The notes below the pieces were generated by a model that was given only the letters and a program-made list of their open reading frames with translations, did no database searches and was not told the origin of the DNA. From Knoxdaviesia capensis (taxonomy: Eukaryota > Ascomycota > Sordariomycetes > Microascales > Gondwanamycetaceae), in the NCBI GenBank assembly GCA_001510575.1, contig LNGK01000008.1, forward strand, positions 3,895,541 through 3,959,540: a stretch of DNA of 64,000 nucleotides. The letters are read 5' to 3'. Position numbers and translations under genes: made by a program. The first letter of the stretch is position 1. Every line of letters starts with the position of its first letter. Below are positions 1-13,267 of the stretch, piece by piece.

Positions 1-972
1 GTTACTCAGCCTCGTGGTGCGCCGCCGAGAGAATGCGTGGTGCATGCGCCTAGTGTTTTCTGCCCACCCACCCACTCGCTGGCCGCTTTAGTTCGGCGGC
101 TTTAGCGGGTGAGGCCAGTGTTGTTCTCTGTGTGTGTGGCCTGAAGGCCCGGCCGGCCCCCCCTCGCCCTCCCCCCAAATCTCCAGAAGGGAGTGAAGCG
201 TGAGGCGTGAGCCTCCGTGTTGTGCTCATGTGCGTGCGTGCGTCAGTGTGTGTGTGTGTGTGCGTGTGTGTGTGTGTTCTGGCGCTGTGTCTCACTGGAC
301 TCTGTTGCTCGGCCTTCCTCACCCCATGCCTATGCCTCTTTGGGCTACACACCATACCCCCTCCATCCTTCTCTCCTTACCAAACACACCCCACCAGAGG
401 TGTGTGCATGCCTAAAGTATAATATCATCATGGGCCCTGGAAACCTTACTCACCTTGTTCTCTCTTCTTCCTTTTTGACATCTTCTCTCCTCACGCTTGT
501 CAAGAACTACTTTAATATCTTCTCCCCCCTCCTCCTTCTCTCGACCTCTCCACATCCTAATCTCCTCCTCTTCTTCGTCTTGTCTATTCATCAATCCAAA
601 CATCTCTATATATCCTCTCTCGGCTGGTTAAATTAATTCTCTTCGTCGTCTTCATCTCTCCAGCCAACTTACATCATCTCATCTCTTCTCTGTCTCGCTC
701 TCACCACCACCGTTCAGCCTCCTCGATCTTCAACCTCCTCGATCTTCGTCGATTCCTTCTACCTCGATATCCGACCTCGTCTATCTTTCGGGATTGCCGA
801 CTACTCTGTTTATGCTTCACCAGTTGTAGTCCGGCTCTTTCCTTATAGCCTCCGCCACCCTCCTCTCCTCTCTCTCTCTCTCTCTTTTCCTTCGACTCTC
901 GCATCTCAACCTCTTCTCGATTCCCAAACTTGTCCTTTTTTCTTTTCTTAATCCACACACGATTTGCCGATC
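1..972. other. Intergenic region and leader upstream of the cyclin gene
   Basis: No convincing coding sequence is visible. The first 400 bases carry a TG microsatellite. From about 440 to 960 the + strand is strongly pyrimidine-rich (runs of CTCCTC, TCTCTC and TTTTC), which is typical of fungal core promoters and 5' leaders and fits a long leader for the cyclin gene that starts at 973. The reading frames here are low-complexity products of the repeats. Confidence 0.6.
246..277. repeat. (TG)n microsatellite
   Basis: An almost pure TG dinucleotide run interrupted by a single C lies about 700 bases upstream of the cyclin start codon. It produces spurious histidine/threonine and valine/cysteine frames on the two strands. 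Confidence 0.9.
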
Positions 973-2229
973 ATGGAGTCGATACCCCAGCTCTCCGTTG
1001 CCGAGGTCAACGCCATGGCTTTGGAGCAGTTCGTCTACCAGCGCGTTAACAAGCAGATGATCTCGTACCTGGCCGCTGCCGCCTTCAACGTCATCGCCTG
1101 CGATACCACGCTGATGCCCGTCCCGGTCCTAGACGCCGCCTCAAACCCCAATGGCAGCCTGGCTTCTCCCCCCGCCTCACGCTCGCCGTCGCCGCAGACC
1201 GTCGACCCCCAGGACGGCGGCCTTCCCAGCCTCGAGGACTTCATCACCCAGCTCGTCGTCTCCAGCAACGTGCAGGTGCCGACGCTGATGTCAACCCTCG
1301 TCTACCTCCACCGCCTCCGCTCGCGCCTGCAGCCCATGGCTCGCGGCCTGCGGTGTACTACCCACCGCATCTTCCTTGCCGCGCTCATCCTCTCGGCCAA
1401 GTACCTCAACGACAGCTCGCCCAAGAACAAGCACTGGGCCGCCTACAGCCACATCACCACCGACTCGTTCAAGTTCGGCTTCAGCACCACCGAGGTCAAC
1501 CTGATGGAGAAGCAGCTGCTGGCTCTGCTGGGCTGGGAGCTGCGCATCACCGAGCAGGATCTGTACACCCAGCTCGAGCCGTTCCTCGCCCCCATCCGCG
1601 CCGAGGTCGAGGCCAAGCACCTCCGCCGCACCCGCCGCAGGATGCAGCAGGAGAAGGAGCTGGCCCAGCGCCGCAAGCAGCAGGAGGAGGAGAAGGCTGC
1701 CGCTGCTGTCGCCGCCGCCGCTGCTGCTGCCACCGCCATCGCCGCCTCGTCGTATCTCCCCACGCCTCCGTCGTCTCGCGGCAGCTCGCGGTCGCGCGGC
1801 CTGTCGCCCAACGCCCACCACCAACACCGCCACTCGAAGCACCACAGCCTCGTGCCGTCCGGCATCGTTACCCCGCCGGGTCTCAGCTGCGGCAGCTCGG
1901 CAAGCTCGTACGCCAGCTCGTATGCGTCGAGCATCGGCGGCCACAACTCGCGCGCCACCACCCCGCTCAACTCCGACGGCGTCGACGACCCGTACACACT
2001 GTACGTCGACACCGCCAACCTGCACGAGTCGCCCGTGCAGATCTACCTCGAGCCGGCAGTGCCTACCGCGACCCGCTCGCGCAAGGATGGCGGCAAGGCC
2101 TTCCTGCCCTACGAGGTCAGCCCCGACGAGCTGCGCGAACTGCAGGATGGCAGCGCGAAGGCGAAGCGGGCGCGCATGGGGCGCGGCATGTGGGGTCGGG
2201 TGTTCGGAAACTCGGTTGCCGTGCGGTAG
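973..2229 (+). CDS. Pcl1-like cyclin (Pho80/Pcl family)
   Basis: The 418-residue single-exon product is a cyclin of the Pho80/Pcl family, which activates Pho85-type cyclin-dependent kinases; in Aspergillus the related PclA links the cell cycle to conidiation. The first in-frame ATG is at 973; a TTG nine bases upstream is not a likely eukaryotic start. The cyclin box spans roughly residues 75-200: a helix with LVVSSNVQVPTLMSTLVYLHRL, interrupted here for brevity, is followed by TTHRIFLAALILSAKYLND, then KNKHWA and MEKQLLALLGWELRI. These are the usual Pcl landmarks. After it come a basic and Glu/Gln-rich coiled segment, an alanine run (about residues 240-258) and a Ser/Pro/His-rich tail with potential CDK sites. 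The family assignment is secure; the Pcl1 versus Pcl2/PclA distinction is inferred. The long flanking intergenic regions suit a developmentally regulated gene. Confidence 0.9.
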   Translation: MESIPQLSVAEVNAMALEQFVYQRVNKQMISYLAAAAFNVIACDTTLMPVPVLDAASNPNGSLASPPASRSPSPQTVDPQDGGLPSLEDFITQLVVSSNVQVPTLMSTLVYLHRLRSRLQPMARGLRCTTHRIFLAALILSAKYLNDSSPKNKHWAAYSHITTDSFKFGFSTTEVNLMEKQLLALLGWELRITEQDLYTQLEPFLAPIRAEVEAKHLRRTRRRMQQEKELAQRRKQQEEEKAAAAVAAAAAAATAIAASSYLPTPPSSRGSSRSRGLSPNAHHQHRHSKHHSLVPSGIVTPPGLSCGSSASSYASSYASSIGGHNSRATTPLNSDGVDDPYTLYVDTANLHESPVQIYLEPAVPTATRSRKDGGKAFLPYEVSPDELRELQDGSAKAKRARMGRGMWGRVFGNSVAVR

Positions 2230-5200
2230 ACTCCTTCTCGTCCCAAATCACCAAAAACCATTACTCTCTTCTCTTGTTTATTATAAATCTTCCTGGCAAA
2301 CTGCACCAAACCAACCTGCATATGACTTCTACGACTCAACATTTTTCGGTTTCCTCACTTATTTCTTTTGTCCTGTTTCGGGGTTTCTTGCCTCCCTCGC
2401 GGAGTTGGCTAAACTGTCCACAACCTTGTTTTTTTCTCTCGCTGAGCGAGACATTTGTTTTTCGTCGTTTTTTTGGTTTTCTAAACCTAGTCTAGCAATG
2501 GCGTTACGGATTCCTGGTTTTTTGTTCTTTTGTCGGTTTTTTTTTGGGAAGGTTTTGGGAAATTCAAAGGGCAAATTACTCCCGGATACAACATCTTTTT
2601 TTTGTTAACATTTTATATCATCATCTTCTGTCGTTTAATTTGTTGGACATCATCACTATTAGCATGCCTCTCTCTCATACTCATCTTTTCTCCGTTCCAT
2701 CGGAATTCGGGAGAAAAGATACATCTTTTGAAGAGACGACCAGTAGCCACCCGGTTTATGAGGATTGGGGGTTCTTCGTCCTCTTTGCATCAATTAGAAG
2801 TTTTCTTTCTTTTTTCTTCTTTTTTTTTATCATTCGGGTATACTCGTTCATAAATGCACCTTGGGAAACTGAAACTTGGTTTTTCTTCTTGACTGGCATA
2901 TTTCCGGGATGTGGACACATAAAAGTGTGCGTTGGGGGGAAACCTAACCACAAGAATACAATCTGTTGTGTTTTTTTCGGTCATGAACCTTGTTACGAAC
3001 TTCCTCCGTGGTGGTTGCGTGTCCTCTTCGCCATCGTGTGTTCTAACATGATCATTCCTTTTCGAAATAGGTGAGGGGCGGGACTTTTTTTCCCTGCGCC
3101 TCGGGAGGCGGTTGTTGAGTGTGTTCTTATCGCCACTGGAATACCGAGAACGATGATCTTTGCCCCTTGCAGTATTTCATCATTGGATATGCGCCTAAGA
3201 GTAAAAACGTGGGACGGTTCGTTTTGGAAGTTCTTGCGATTTGCTTTTCTTCTCTCACATACGACAACCAAGGATGAGGGTGGGGAGGAGCAAGTAGGAG
3301 GTGGATTTCCGGTGAGGTTAGAGTGTGTGGTAGGTAATCCTCGCGAGGATCATAGAGGTCTCTTTCTTCCGGACGCAGTGTTTGGTTGGGGCTATTACGT
3401 GTGTTGGAGGTTAGAGTCAGCCGTTCTTGAATAGAAGCCAAATTTACAGTTTTGTCCCCCATTATATTACAGGTTCTATGTGAGTGTCGGTGTGACTCTT
3501 GTACGTGACTCAAAAAAAGAAGAAAAAAGCATATACCCGTGACGCCATCTGTAGCATTTTCTTTTTATTGGAGGTGTAGATGGCCGGCCGGAGTGGGGGG
3601 CCGGCCTCCCGAGGGCCCCCGGGGTTAGCTGTCCGGGTGGCCTACTTAGTATGCACGGCCACAAGGGACGGCCAGCGCTGGCTGACACGTACACTGGACG
3701 TGGCCAAGATCACGGGAGGGACGGGAGGGGAGGGTGTGTGTGTGTGGGGGGAAGGTCGCTCGCTGTGTTGGGTTGTATTGCGGTCATACGACCTGGCGAT
3801 GGTATGAGTGAGGCTGTGGTGTGTGGCCTTGTCAGGAATCCATCGTGGGGATGTCGTTGGATGGGGGGTTGCTGTTCTGCCTAGGCCACATCTGTGACCA
3901 GATGCCTCTGTCAGTCACATCTGTCCAGTGTCGTGCTGGGGAAACCTGGATGGGTGCTTTCCACGTGCTGCTCCGCCCCGAGCTGGAGCAAGCCATCATT
4001 TCGCGGGTTCTGCTCGCGGCTTCACAGTCTGGCGGAAGGCTCACACCGCCGAGTAAGATAAAAATAAAGATATATAAACCACACCAAGCGAGCGAGCTCC
4101 GGTCAAGTGGACTTGCTTCCCCGGGCGATTTGTTCTTCCTTCCGGTGTACAGTTTATTTCTGGATGCTCGAGACCTGGGGCTCCCCGAAATAGTAACCCG
4201 CAAGGATGCGTATCCCGGAGGAATATAATCTGCACCGATCATAAAGAACACGGCACACTCCAGACACCTGCAAGGGCACACACACACAGCACACAGAAAC
4301 CAACACTCAAAAGAAAGAAAAATTCCCCGGAAGACGAAACTTCCGACGCAGGCGTTTCTTTCTTTTCTTTCTGTGCCTCTGCCAAGTCTCACCTGCATAA
4401 GTTTTGCATTCTCTTGTTTGCCGGCCGCTTGAGTGAGGGTCGTCATCCTTCCGGGCTCCTTCGGGGCTTTGTGCCGGGCATCTTCCCGGGGACAGGGTGG
4501 TATGTGAGTTTGTTCTTATGGCTGGCTTGACATGGGAGGAAGGGTTAGTTACTCTTGCTGGGTTGGGCGAGGTCGCCCACGATGCCTTCGATGTCTTGAG
4601 ATGACTTTGCGCCACGAAATATCTAATTTCATCCCATCTGCCAGGCTTTCGAACTTGCATTCCAGCAGTTTAAGTTGTCCTGTGCACGAACTCACCACCG
4701 AAGGAAGAACAAAAAGCCCCCCCTAAAAAAAAATAAAAAAAGCCCATGCTTCTGCCTCACAATCTGCCCGTGTTCTTTTCTGGTGAAGCACAGCCCAGCC
4801 AAAACACACAGCACAGCCCGTCGTTCGTTTTGCCGCCCCCCCTTCCCAAACTCCACACAACAACAGTAACAAGAACAAGGCTTCGCAGCTGCACTCTCCA
4901 AGGGGAAATATCCCGTCCACCCTGCGGCCGGCAAGACGAAGAAAAACAAGGAAAAAGACGCCCGGAACACCACCACCAGGCGCGGAATGGTCCGCGCTTG
5001 TTTTCGGTGCGTTTGTTCTCGCTTGTTCTCCTTGTTCTCCTTGCATGGGGGGGTTTGGCGCAGTGCGCGCCTGTGTAGGCAGGATTCGTCTGGCATACAG
5101 GAGTTTCTTTACCGCGGGCCTTTATGCCCCCAACGGCTTCTCTTTTTTTGGAGGGCGCGGGTGTGTGGCTTTGAAGAACATGCGCAAACACGCCGCCCTG

Positions 5201-6253
5201 CAGACAGAAAATCTGCCACGTTCAGACACGTATAAAAACAGAAAAAAACACAAAGCGCTCAAAGCCTGGCAACGGAGGGGGCGGATTCTTTATCGTTCGA
5301 CCCACCGGAATCGCCAAATTCCCATCCCTACCCGCCGTTTCCCAGTTTGCCTGGTGTGTGTGTACACTATTTTCTCCAGGGCCGCGATACATGAGGCTGA
5401 AGTCGATAGTTCGCTCTAGGGGCCTGTTCTCAGTCGTCGGGAAAGGGGGGGTGTGTGGTCTGGCCAGGCTGTCCAACGTCACCCGGACGGACGTAGACTT
5501 GGACTTACATTCTACGACGAGTATAGTGTCGGGACTCTAGCAGGAATCGAACAGGGAAGCGAGCGCGAGAGATATTGAATACACTGCATCTCCGGTGGCT
5601 TATGCCCAAGTGTGTGTCGCGTGGATCATTTTTGGCGACGTGAAGGGCGGTGAAGTGTCCGGTGGATCACGTATCGGAGAGTAATCGCCACGATTGTTCT
5701 TTTCTTTCTGACACATAGCCGGCTTCCTGCTATCTCACTGTGAGTCCGAAAAATGCACACCTGGCGGCGGAGTAAGCCCGCCGGTGGTCATCAATCCGAA
5801 ATGGGGGGCGGAAGTCGTATTTCTGAAAATAAGAACATAAAAAAGCCCCAACAAAGAATTCAGATGATGTGGGTGTAGGTGAGTTGCTTACCCTGTGTCC
5901 TGACACTCTGGGTTGGTTGGGTCTTGCACGGCCCCACCTCCCCCGATCCTCCGTCCCGAGTCGCCGCGATAAGTGGGCCCGGGTCCGGATGCGGGGCGAA
6001 GAGGAGCATCACCCGCATTAAGGTTCACGTTCAAGTTATGGCGCTGTACTGGTAGCAGACTGGTCTTTGCTAATCGGAGGGAATATGGCTTCCTTCTGTT
6101 GCTGGGACTGAGCTTTCATTCACGTGTAATAGGACGTGAACCGGAGGTGTTGGCATCCTGACGACTTAGTCGGGAGCCGTGGTTATAGGACACAAGAATG
6201 TAAAACCACACACCGTGCACTAGTGATGATCACACGATGTCGGTGAATACTGT

Positions 6254-6283
6254 TCATGCCATGGAGTATCATGCCATGGAGTA
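6254..6283. repeat. Tandem pair of a 15-bp unit
   Basis: The unit CATGCCATGGAGTAT occurs twice head to tail, followed by a further CATGG. It overlaps no gene. Confidence 0.85.
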
Positions 6284-6842
6284 TCATGGTCCGGATATCT
6301 GGTGCCAGTCCACAAGTTCCGCCAGATGACGACGCATGGAGGGCGCTGGTATCCCAGTGTCACGACACTCATGGAGGTAAAGCTAGCTGGTTGTGCTAGC
6401 ATAACATTACTGAACCCTTCGTAGGAGAACTCTAGGTGTGACTCAGGGTCCTTGCTCGGCCCACCGCCCAGTGCCCGGCGGTTCACGCCTCCCAATCGGT
6501 GCATTTCGCAGAGTTCACGACAACCACCCAGGTATGCGCGACACCATCAAAATGAGAATAAAACACCCGGAAACGCGCCTCGGACTCTGGATTGTGCCTC
6601 CTCCGTCGATGAGCGTATGAAATACTGTCGGATTCGGTGCTTTTCAGTTCCGAAGCTCACAGTGTCATCCAGCCCCATTGGCCTGGGACATCGACATGCG
6701 ATGCCAGTTAGGGATATGGGATGGGCGTGCCACTCCAGGGAGCAAAACACCTACTTATATATGTCTTCCAGAGCATATTCAAGCTGCATATTCTTGCATT
6801 GCTGTTATGTTGCTGTGACATTACTGTGGTCTGGGTACACCC

Positions 6843-7073
6843 GTGGTGTCGACAAGCCTGGACGGGGCCATCACCCGGTCCACCACCATAGTGGTCGGCG
6901 CCGGCTTCAGCGTCATGTTCGATAGCGCCCGCGGCCGGCTAGTGTCGCAGACCGCCGCCGCCAAGCTCGACGTGCCCACTAGCACCACGGCGTTCAAACA
7001 GCCCGCGCTGGCCCCGGTGTGTCCCGGGGACAACCATCACCCACACTCCGTGCCGACTGACAACTCACCGTAG
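6843..7073 (+). other. Short coding-like GC3-rich island, possible gene relic or exon
   Basis: A frame of 76 codons opens here with a GTG rather than an ATG codon. From about 6858 to 7020 almost every third codon position is C or G (for example GCC ATC ACC, GTC GGC GCC GGC TTC, ACC GCC GCC GCC AAG CTC GAC), which is the codon style of the real genes in this window and unlike the surrounding spacer. The translation has ordinary composition (segments TTIVVGAGFSVMFDSARG and AAAKLDVPTSTTAF). No domain is recognised and no flanking exon with clear splice sites was found. It may be the remains of a gene, a copied fragment, or one exon of a gene I could not assemble. Confidence 0.25.
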
Positions 7074-9348
7074 CAATTTCTTGCAGTTGGGAAAGTATGC
7101 ACAGCATAACGGGTCTCATCACATGGTTGTCATGACCAAAAGGCTCTTCTCTTTGAGGTTTCCGAGAAACTTGTGATACCGGTGGTACTGATGAGGGGGG
7201 GATGGGTGTCTGATATGGGTGTAGTTCTTGATAGGATAGAGCTGCTGTTCTCACCGCTAACATGATCACGACACTGCCCAATCTCTCACCACCCTAAGAG
7301 CAGATGATGCCTTTCTGGCTAGCCGAACATCGAATATTAGCACATACAAACCTCTGGACTATGCTGATACTTCGTCTTGGCTTGAAGACACTTCGCAGCT
7401 TAGACTTAGAGAATCGGTGGCGGGTTTCCGTGATTCGGCCCGCCCTCCACGGTTGCCAACACCCGCCGCCTCCAATGCAACCCGAAAAGGATATTCGCCC
7501 TTTAAGTTGGAGGAGATAGACTGCAGAAGTGGTGCCTTTCTCCCATCGAATAAGGGGTAATGCAAAACAGGTCGGTGCGTGGCCATCCAGACGTTACCTA
7601 TTGTCCATTCATTCACTTACCTGGTTCATACCACCAACCGAGAAGCCGCCGTTTTTGCACGTTTTCCCCAGGTAAGCTTAACCAACTTAAAGTTATGGTG
7701 TTTTCGTAGCTCGCTCTATTATAAAGTTGTTACATGGATACGGCCTTATGCTCCGATATCTCCATACGCGGACGCGATACGTACAGTAGTTACGTATTCT
7801 CGAGCTACGTACGTATGGTTCGACAACCCCAGCAATCAACGTCCAGCCAGCCCTGTAGGAACGGAAACCCCCCCTCTCATGATATCCTCGTAGATACATA
7901 TGCGTCGTGGCAAGCCAGGACTGGGCGTTCGATAATTCGAGAGATCTCCGCGACGGGTTCTTGGCTGTGCGGAGAGCCCAATCCCGGAGTCCCGCTTCAA
8001 GCCCGCCTCATGTCACGACCGAGACACTGCAACGCGGAGCCCGCATTCTCTCCCCTCCCCCAGCACATTCTGGCAACTCCGCCAACACGGGGATACTTGC
8101 CAGGGTTGATGCTCTATCTAGCCGACGTACCGTTCCTTCGACATCAGACGGGTGCTAAAACAGCCGCCAGTTCGCGAAACGGAATTGACTCGATTCTGTT
8201 GTGTCCTCCTCCGCATGCTAGACAGTCGATAGGGCCCTTCGCATGCAATCCCACGGCCGGAAGTCGATCTTCGACTATGGAGAGACGCCGCCTTGCATGC
8301 ATGTACGTCCACTCGCACGTGCTATGTACATACGGAGTGGCTTGACTGGCTTCCCTGCTTCCCCTGGCGCTCCGGTCCAGTGCTTCCAATCTCTAGGGGA
8401 TATCCTCTCGCCCATCCCGAGCAACATGTCTCCGGACAATCCAAATGCGGTGGATTCGGCCGGGACACAAACTTCTCAGAAAAAAAAGAATCACAATTCC
8501 ATATGCTAGGAAAGTGCCGAAAAGTCCACGCTCACGTTGGACTTCCCTCGCCCTTCCGTGGAGCGGCGAAATTTCCAAATCGCGCCCGTCACGATGACGC
8601 AGTGTGTGTGGGTGCAAGTTGGAAGCGAACTCCACCACACACGCGATGGAGTATCCTTTTTGCAAGGGACCACTTGGCAATTATCAGCCGCGGTTCAACC
8701 GACCCGACGGTGGAGTTCTTTTTCAAGACAGGCAAATCTTGAACCCCGAAATCGACCTCCAACACCGTTTGGGCCCTGTATCTTCGATCAGGGGCCTCAG
8801 GCGGCCTTCTGGGCACCTCGGCTCGTCTGGGGCGTGCGGCTCTTTCTATGGCCCCTCCGACCGTTTCGTAGTGGATACGCAAGCCTCGGATGAAGAGAAA
8901 AACAGATAGAAAAAAAAAGCTCTAATAAAAAATCGTCCGGTGGAAGTTTAATGCACTTCGGCGAACGGATGTCTGGACATTCTTTTACTAGGGGATGGAT
9001 GGTCTCCTGTTTTCTTCCATGTTGAGGCCGCGCCGCGCACGGGAACCAAAATCCAAACGAGTCGCATTATCGAAGATTCCATTCCAGCCAGTATTTGCTT
9101 GTTCTTCCAGCAATTCCGACTCGCAGCATAGAGCCAGGAATGAAGCACGTCCGGTACTGTGCGGGTGCGGTGCGCGGACTGTGCGGGTTTCATGATGGAG
9201 CGGAATCTGATTTCCACCACCTCAGCTCGTACACGATTTATTCACAGTTGTTGGATCAAGGCGAGGGATTGGCCATTCCGCCGCCCAGGGAGATTTCAAG
9301 GCTTGCCTGTAAGAATCGCGGGCGGCAGCCTTGTGCCCTACGTATATA

Positions 9349-9375
9349 TACAGTACTGTACAGTACAGTACTGTA
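9349..9375. repeat. Two copies of the palindrome TACAGTACTGTA
   Basis: The perfect 12-bp palindrome TACAGTACTGTA occurs at 9349-9360 and again at 9364-9375. It could be a binding site for a dimeric protein or an expanded simple repeat. A third exact copy is at 13256. Confidence 0.7.
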
Positions 9376-12300
9376 CATTGAGGCCCTACAGTATATGCCT
9401 TAGCCCTCACGGCACCTCTCGCGTTATGTTCCCGTCTTTGCGAAGGATCCGATTGTTCTCAAGAGGCCAGAACAGGCCAGTCTTGTCGGGGTCCGTTCAG
9501 TTTCCGCGCCAGCCGTCAATACCGGAGTGCTACATACACATCAGCGCCTTCTGCGCTGTCCTTTTTCTTGCTGTCCTGTGCATAACGAGAACTCCGAAGG
9601 TGAGACGAGTTTGGCCGGGGTCAGCACACACGGAATCGTCGGAAGGTTGAACAGTCCAGGGTTCGAAAGTGGGCTGGTGAAGTGCCTGTCTCTAGGAGTT
9701 GAAAGAAGGGTCCATCGGAATGATGATTCTGGTGCTGAACCCCGAGGCCGCATATCATTAAATTCCCCTTTTGGTTTTGACACCGCCGTCGACAGCTTTC
9801 GACGATGAACATATTCAGGAAGCCATCAAGCTGCAATTTGCAAAAAATAACACTCCCCCAGATATGTCTCCGTTGTACTGAGTAGACATCGTATATCGAT
9901 CTGCAAATGCGAGCCCGCTCCCGCTCCCAGCTTTGCCGTCACTCGAGCCGTTACTTACTGCATTGTCCAGCTTTTGGGGGCTCGTTTCTGTATAAAACTC
10001 ACGGTAGATAACCCTAGGGAAAATCCTGTAGAGAGGTTATATCAGTGGCACAAGCAACCGAACCGCCGGTACAAGGAGCCCAAGACAAGACCGTTGAGCT
10101 GGCACGGACGAGATAACAATATAACGAAGGTGGCACTGAAGATAATTTTACTGTTGGTGTGTGAAACTCGCATAGCTAATTTCTGGTAGGGGAGTCCGGG
10201 CCAGCCACTCGTATGCATGCTTCTCTGGCCGGAAACTTCGGGCGCCGCTATGTCGAATTACTATCTTCTCATCCCCCCGAGCAGATAAGCCCAGCACCCA
10301 AAATCACCTAAGACCAATTTCTTCCCAAACAGCCTCTCGTTTGTCTTATCCCCCCCCCTGCCCACCGGTTGAATTTTTCTCTCTGCCAGCCGTTTTTCAG
10401 TGGCGCTTTGCGGTGGAACCTCGCATGTGCTGCGTTTCCAAAAGTGGTTTAGCGACGACTTTCGGGATCGGGAACGAGGGTTTGTGTTAGCGTTTTTAAA
10501 CGAGCAGAGGAGGGAAGAATAAACAAAGGCCTAACTGCTGACTGCTGACTGCCCTTCACGAGACTGGCTGCCAGGATGTTACAGCAGCATTGCTCTTATG
10601 TGAGGTTCGTTCGCCGCACCGTGTGACCGGCGAGCGATGCAGTGCTCTGATCAGGAGATAGGAGCCCCGTATAGTAGGCACGGTCGGCATCGGTGCTGTT
10701 ATTTGGGACCGGCTGGTGGTATAGTAAGATGAGAGATGCATTTCCTGGTTCTTTTCTCGAAGCAAACGGCTCGCGCCCATCGCGAGATTATATCGCTCTG
10801 TCCCAGTCACGCCTGAAGCTGCAGTTCCGTCAACCAGATGTTGTATCGTATGTATCGACAGGCCCAAAAAAGAACCTCGCGAATCGGCCATGACTGCCAA
10901 ACACTGAGCAAATAACGAGAAACCCTACGTTTTACAACACTCACAGTCGCAGTCTCCATCACGATCCAGTGGCCGGGGGCCAAACCCTTTAGCAAAAAAT
11001 CGCTTCATCGGCGGGCGGGAACTTCAAGGAGACCGAAAATCCCCCCCGGAAAAAAATAGAAAAAAAAACAGAAAAAAACCTCCGACCGCCTCTTCACGAC
11101 AAGGTGTCCACTTCAACCACTGAGCCTCTCTCTCTCTCCCCTTGACTTTACGTTTGGGCGGGATTCCAAATCCCACCTCCTGTTAGTGAATGTGCAGGAC
11201 TCCCAGCCATTTGCCTATCGCTGCAAGGACCGCTGCCCAAAGTTCACACGCGACACACGCCGCTTTTGGGAATTGATCACACACTGTTTTATTGAGGGGT
11301 ATGTGGTGGAACCGTGCGAATTGAACCGACATCTATACGGTGTACATGCCGTGTTCCTCCTCGGCGATTTTTGCTTGGTCTTTGCTGGGATACTGGGATG
11401 CGATGTTGGAGTTCGTGGAAGAGGAAGAAATTCGACGATTGGTGCGGAATGCTCAGAGGGCAACTCGATGCTCGTACGTATCGGCAAACCAGATGATATG
11501 AGGATCAACTAGCCCAGCCGAAGAACGAGACGCCACAAAGCTTTAGAAAGGAAGCCGTCAAGTGAGCGTCACAAAAGCCAAAAAAAAATACAGGAAACCT
11601 TACCCGAAACGTTGGCCGGCGGAGTTTTCACACTTGTCGGGACTTGAAAGCAAGCAACATGCAGCTGCGCGTTGCATGGCTGGGTCCTATCTGCTCTTTC
11701 GAGTGATCAGAGATCACGTTCCAGGTCACACGACTCATGGTGCAGACAGAACAGACGATGTTCGAAGCGGGAAGTGGTGAAAAGGAAATAGTCATCCAGG
11801 TCCCCCCAAGTGCCGGTGCATACTGTAAATCAAGAGAGTTGGTTAGTCCATTTCGTAAGGGGATGGTGAACAGAACGACGCCTATATTCGTGGCCTTCAG
11901 GCGCTACTCTGCCTCCTCACACCGGGTTTTCCCCGTCCACAGACACGCAACCATCTCAACAAACCCCTGTTTCGACAACGCGCGGCCAGTATCTTGGTCG
12001 AAAAGCTGGGATCCATGCGTCCTGCTCAATTACGGAGGAACATCTTTTTCTTTTTCTTTCTTTCGACAAGGGTAGAAGACAGACACAAGCTTGCTGCAAT
12101 GCTGAAAGTGGGCTTCATAGCAGCCAACGACACAAAACACAGGCCTGCATAACAAAACGTCACTGCGGAGAGTTCTCCCGCCCCGTCGCAGGATTGATTT
12201 GTCGTTCAACTTTCCACCCCCACCCCCCCCCTTCTGGCCGGTTTGATTCAGGCACACGTGCTGAAATTTACGGCCTCCATGACTTTGCTGTATATCGTGT

Positions 12301-13255
12301 GTCCTGGCGCTTCAGGGTTCTCTATCAGCTACGTCTGCGGCCCCCGTGGCCCTCTTCCCGGGTCATCCACCCAGCACTTCGGCGCCTGTTGATGGCTGTT
12401 GTTTTTGGGGGCGGCCGCCCGGATGCAAATCTCGATGTATTCCATCCCGCATCAAACTTACGCGTGTCCCTGTTTTCCTATATCTGGCCAGTCAGCGGTG
12501 ACGGTGGTGATGTGTGTCAGTGGCTGGCAGACGACCTGGGGTTTGCTGCTCACTGGCTTTCCCGGGACGTCCGGCCGGAGCGATTGTTCCATTTGGGGGC
12601 TGGTCGTTCCACGGCGGTATTATGTGGTGAACAGGCGGGATGAGTGTTGCCAGACTTATACACCATGGCGGTTTATGCTATTTATATATTGTTTTGAGAT
12701 TGTGTGAGACAACTCTAAAAGTTTCAAATGCAGCTGCTGCAATAAAGCCCGATGGTCCGGTCCCTGACAATAAATCAAGTTTGCCCGCCAGCAACATCGC
12801 AAGCGGCGGCAAGGACGGAACCCTATAGTAGAGTCAGTGGCCTTTGTGTATGGGACTTGGTACTCTCTAAATCCAAAGCGAGTATGCAAATCGCGGAAGT
12901 CACATCCCCCTCAGGGTAAAAAGCGCTCTCATGTTCCACAACGTCAGCGACTTGACTGTTGTTACTATCAATCAACCTTTGAGGCCATCTGCCAGCACCA
13001 GCCAATTCTATATTCAAAACAGCACGCAATGTGCAGATTGGAGACTTTGGAGTCCCTCGTCGACCTCCAAGGTCTTGGTATAGCTTGGCCGTTCGGAACA
13101 GGAACCCGCGACCGATGAACAATAATAGGAAACTTCTTCCATTTCGTCCTCTGTGGTCTTCTAGAGCATCTGCTCTTGCTCCTTCCTGAACCTTCTTTCA
13201 ACTTCATCCATCATCTTGAAGAAAGCCCTCGCTCTGTCATCGCCATGTCAGCCTC

Positions 13256-13267
13256 TACAGTACTGTA
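13256..13267. repeat. Third copy of the palindrome TACAGTACTGTA
   Basis: This is an exact match to the two copies at 9349-9375, about 1.5 kb upstream of the PAP2 gene. A related run, TACAGTACAGTACA, occurs near 20325. Confidence 0.7.

Noticed and set aside
50..636. Several reading frames of 60-140 codons on both strands around the first TG repeat
   Set aside because: They are products of the microsatellite and pyrimidine tracts, with low-complexity translations and no codon bias.
1291..2025. A 244-codon frame antisense to the cyclin gene
   Set aside because: It is a shadow caused by C/G-rich third positions; the cyclin domain lies on the + strand.
5520..5580. A TTCGATTCC-like tRNA T-loop word on the minus strand
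   Set aside because: The flanking bases do not form a T-arm or acceptor stem, and no anticodon arm is present.
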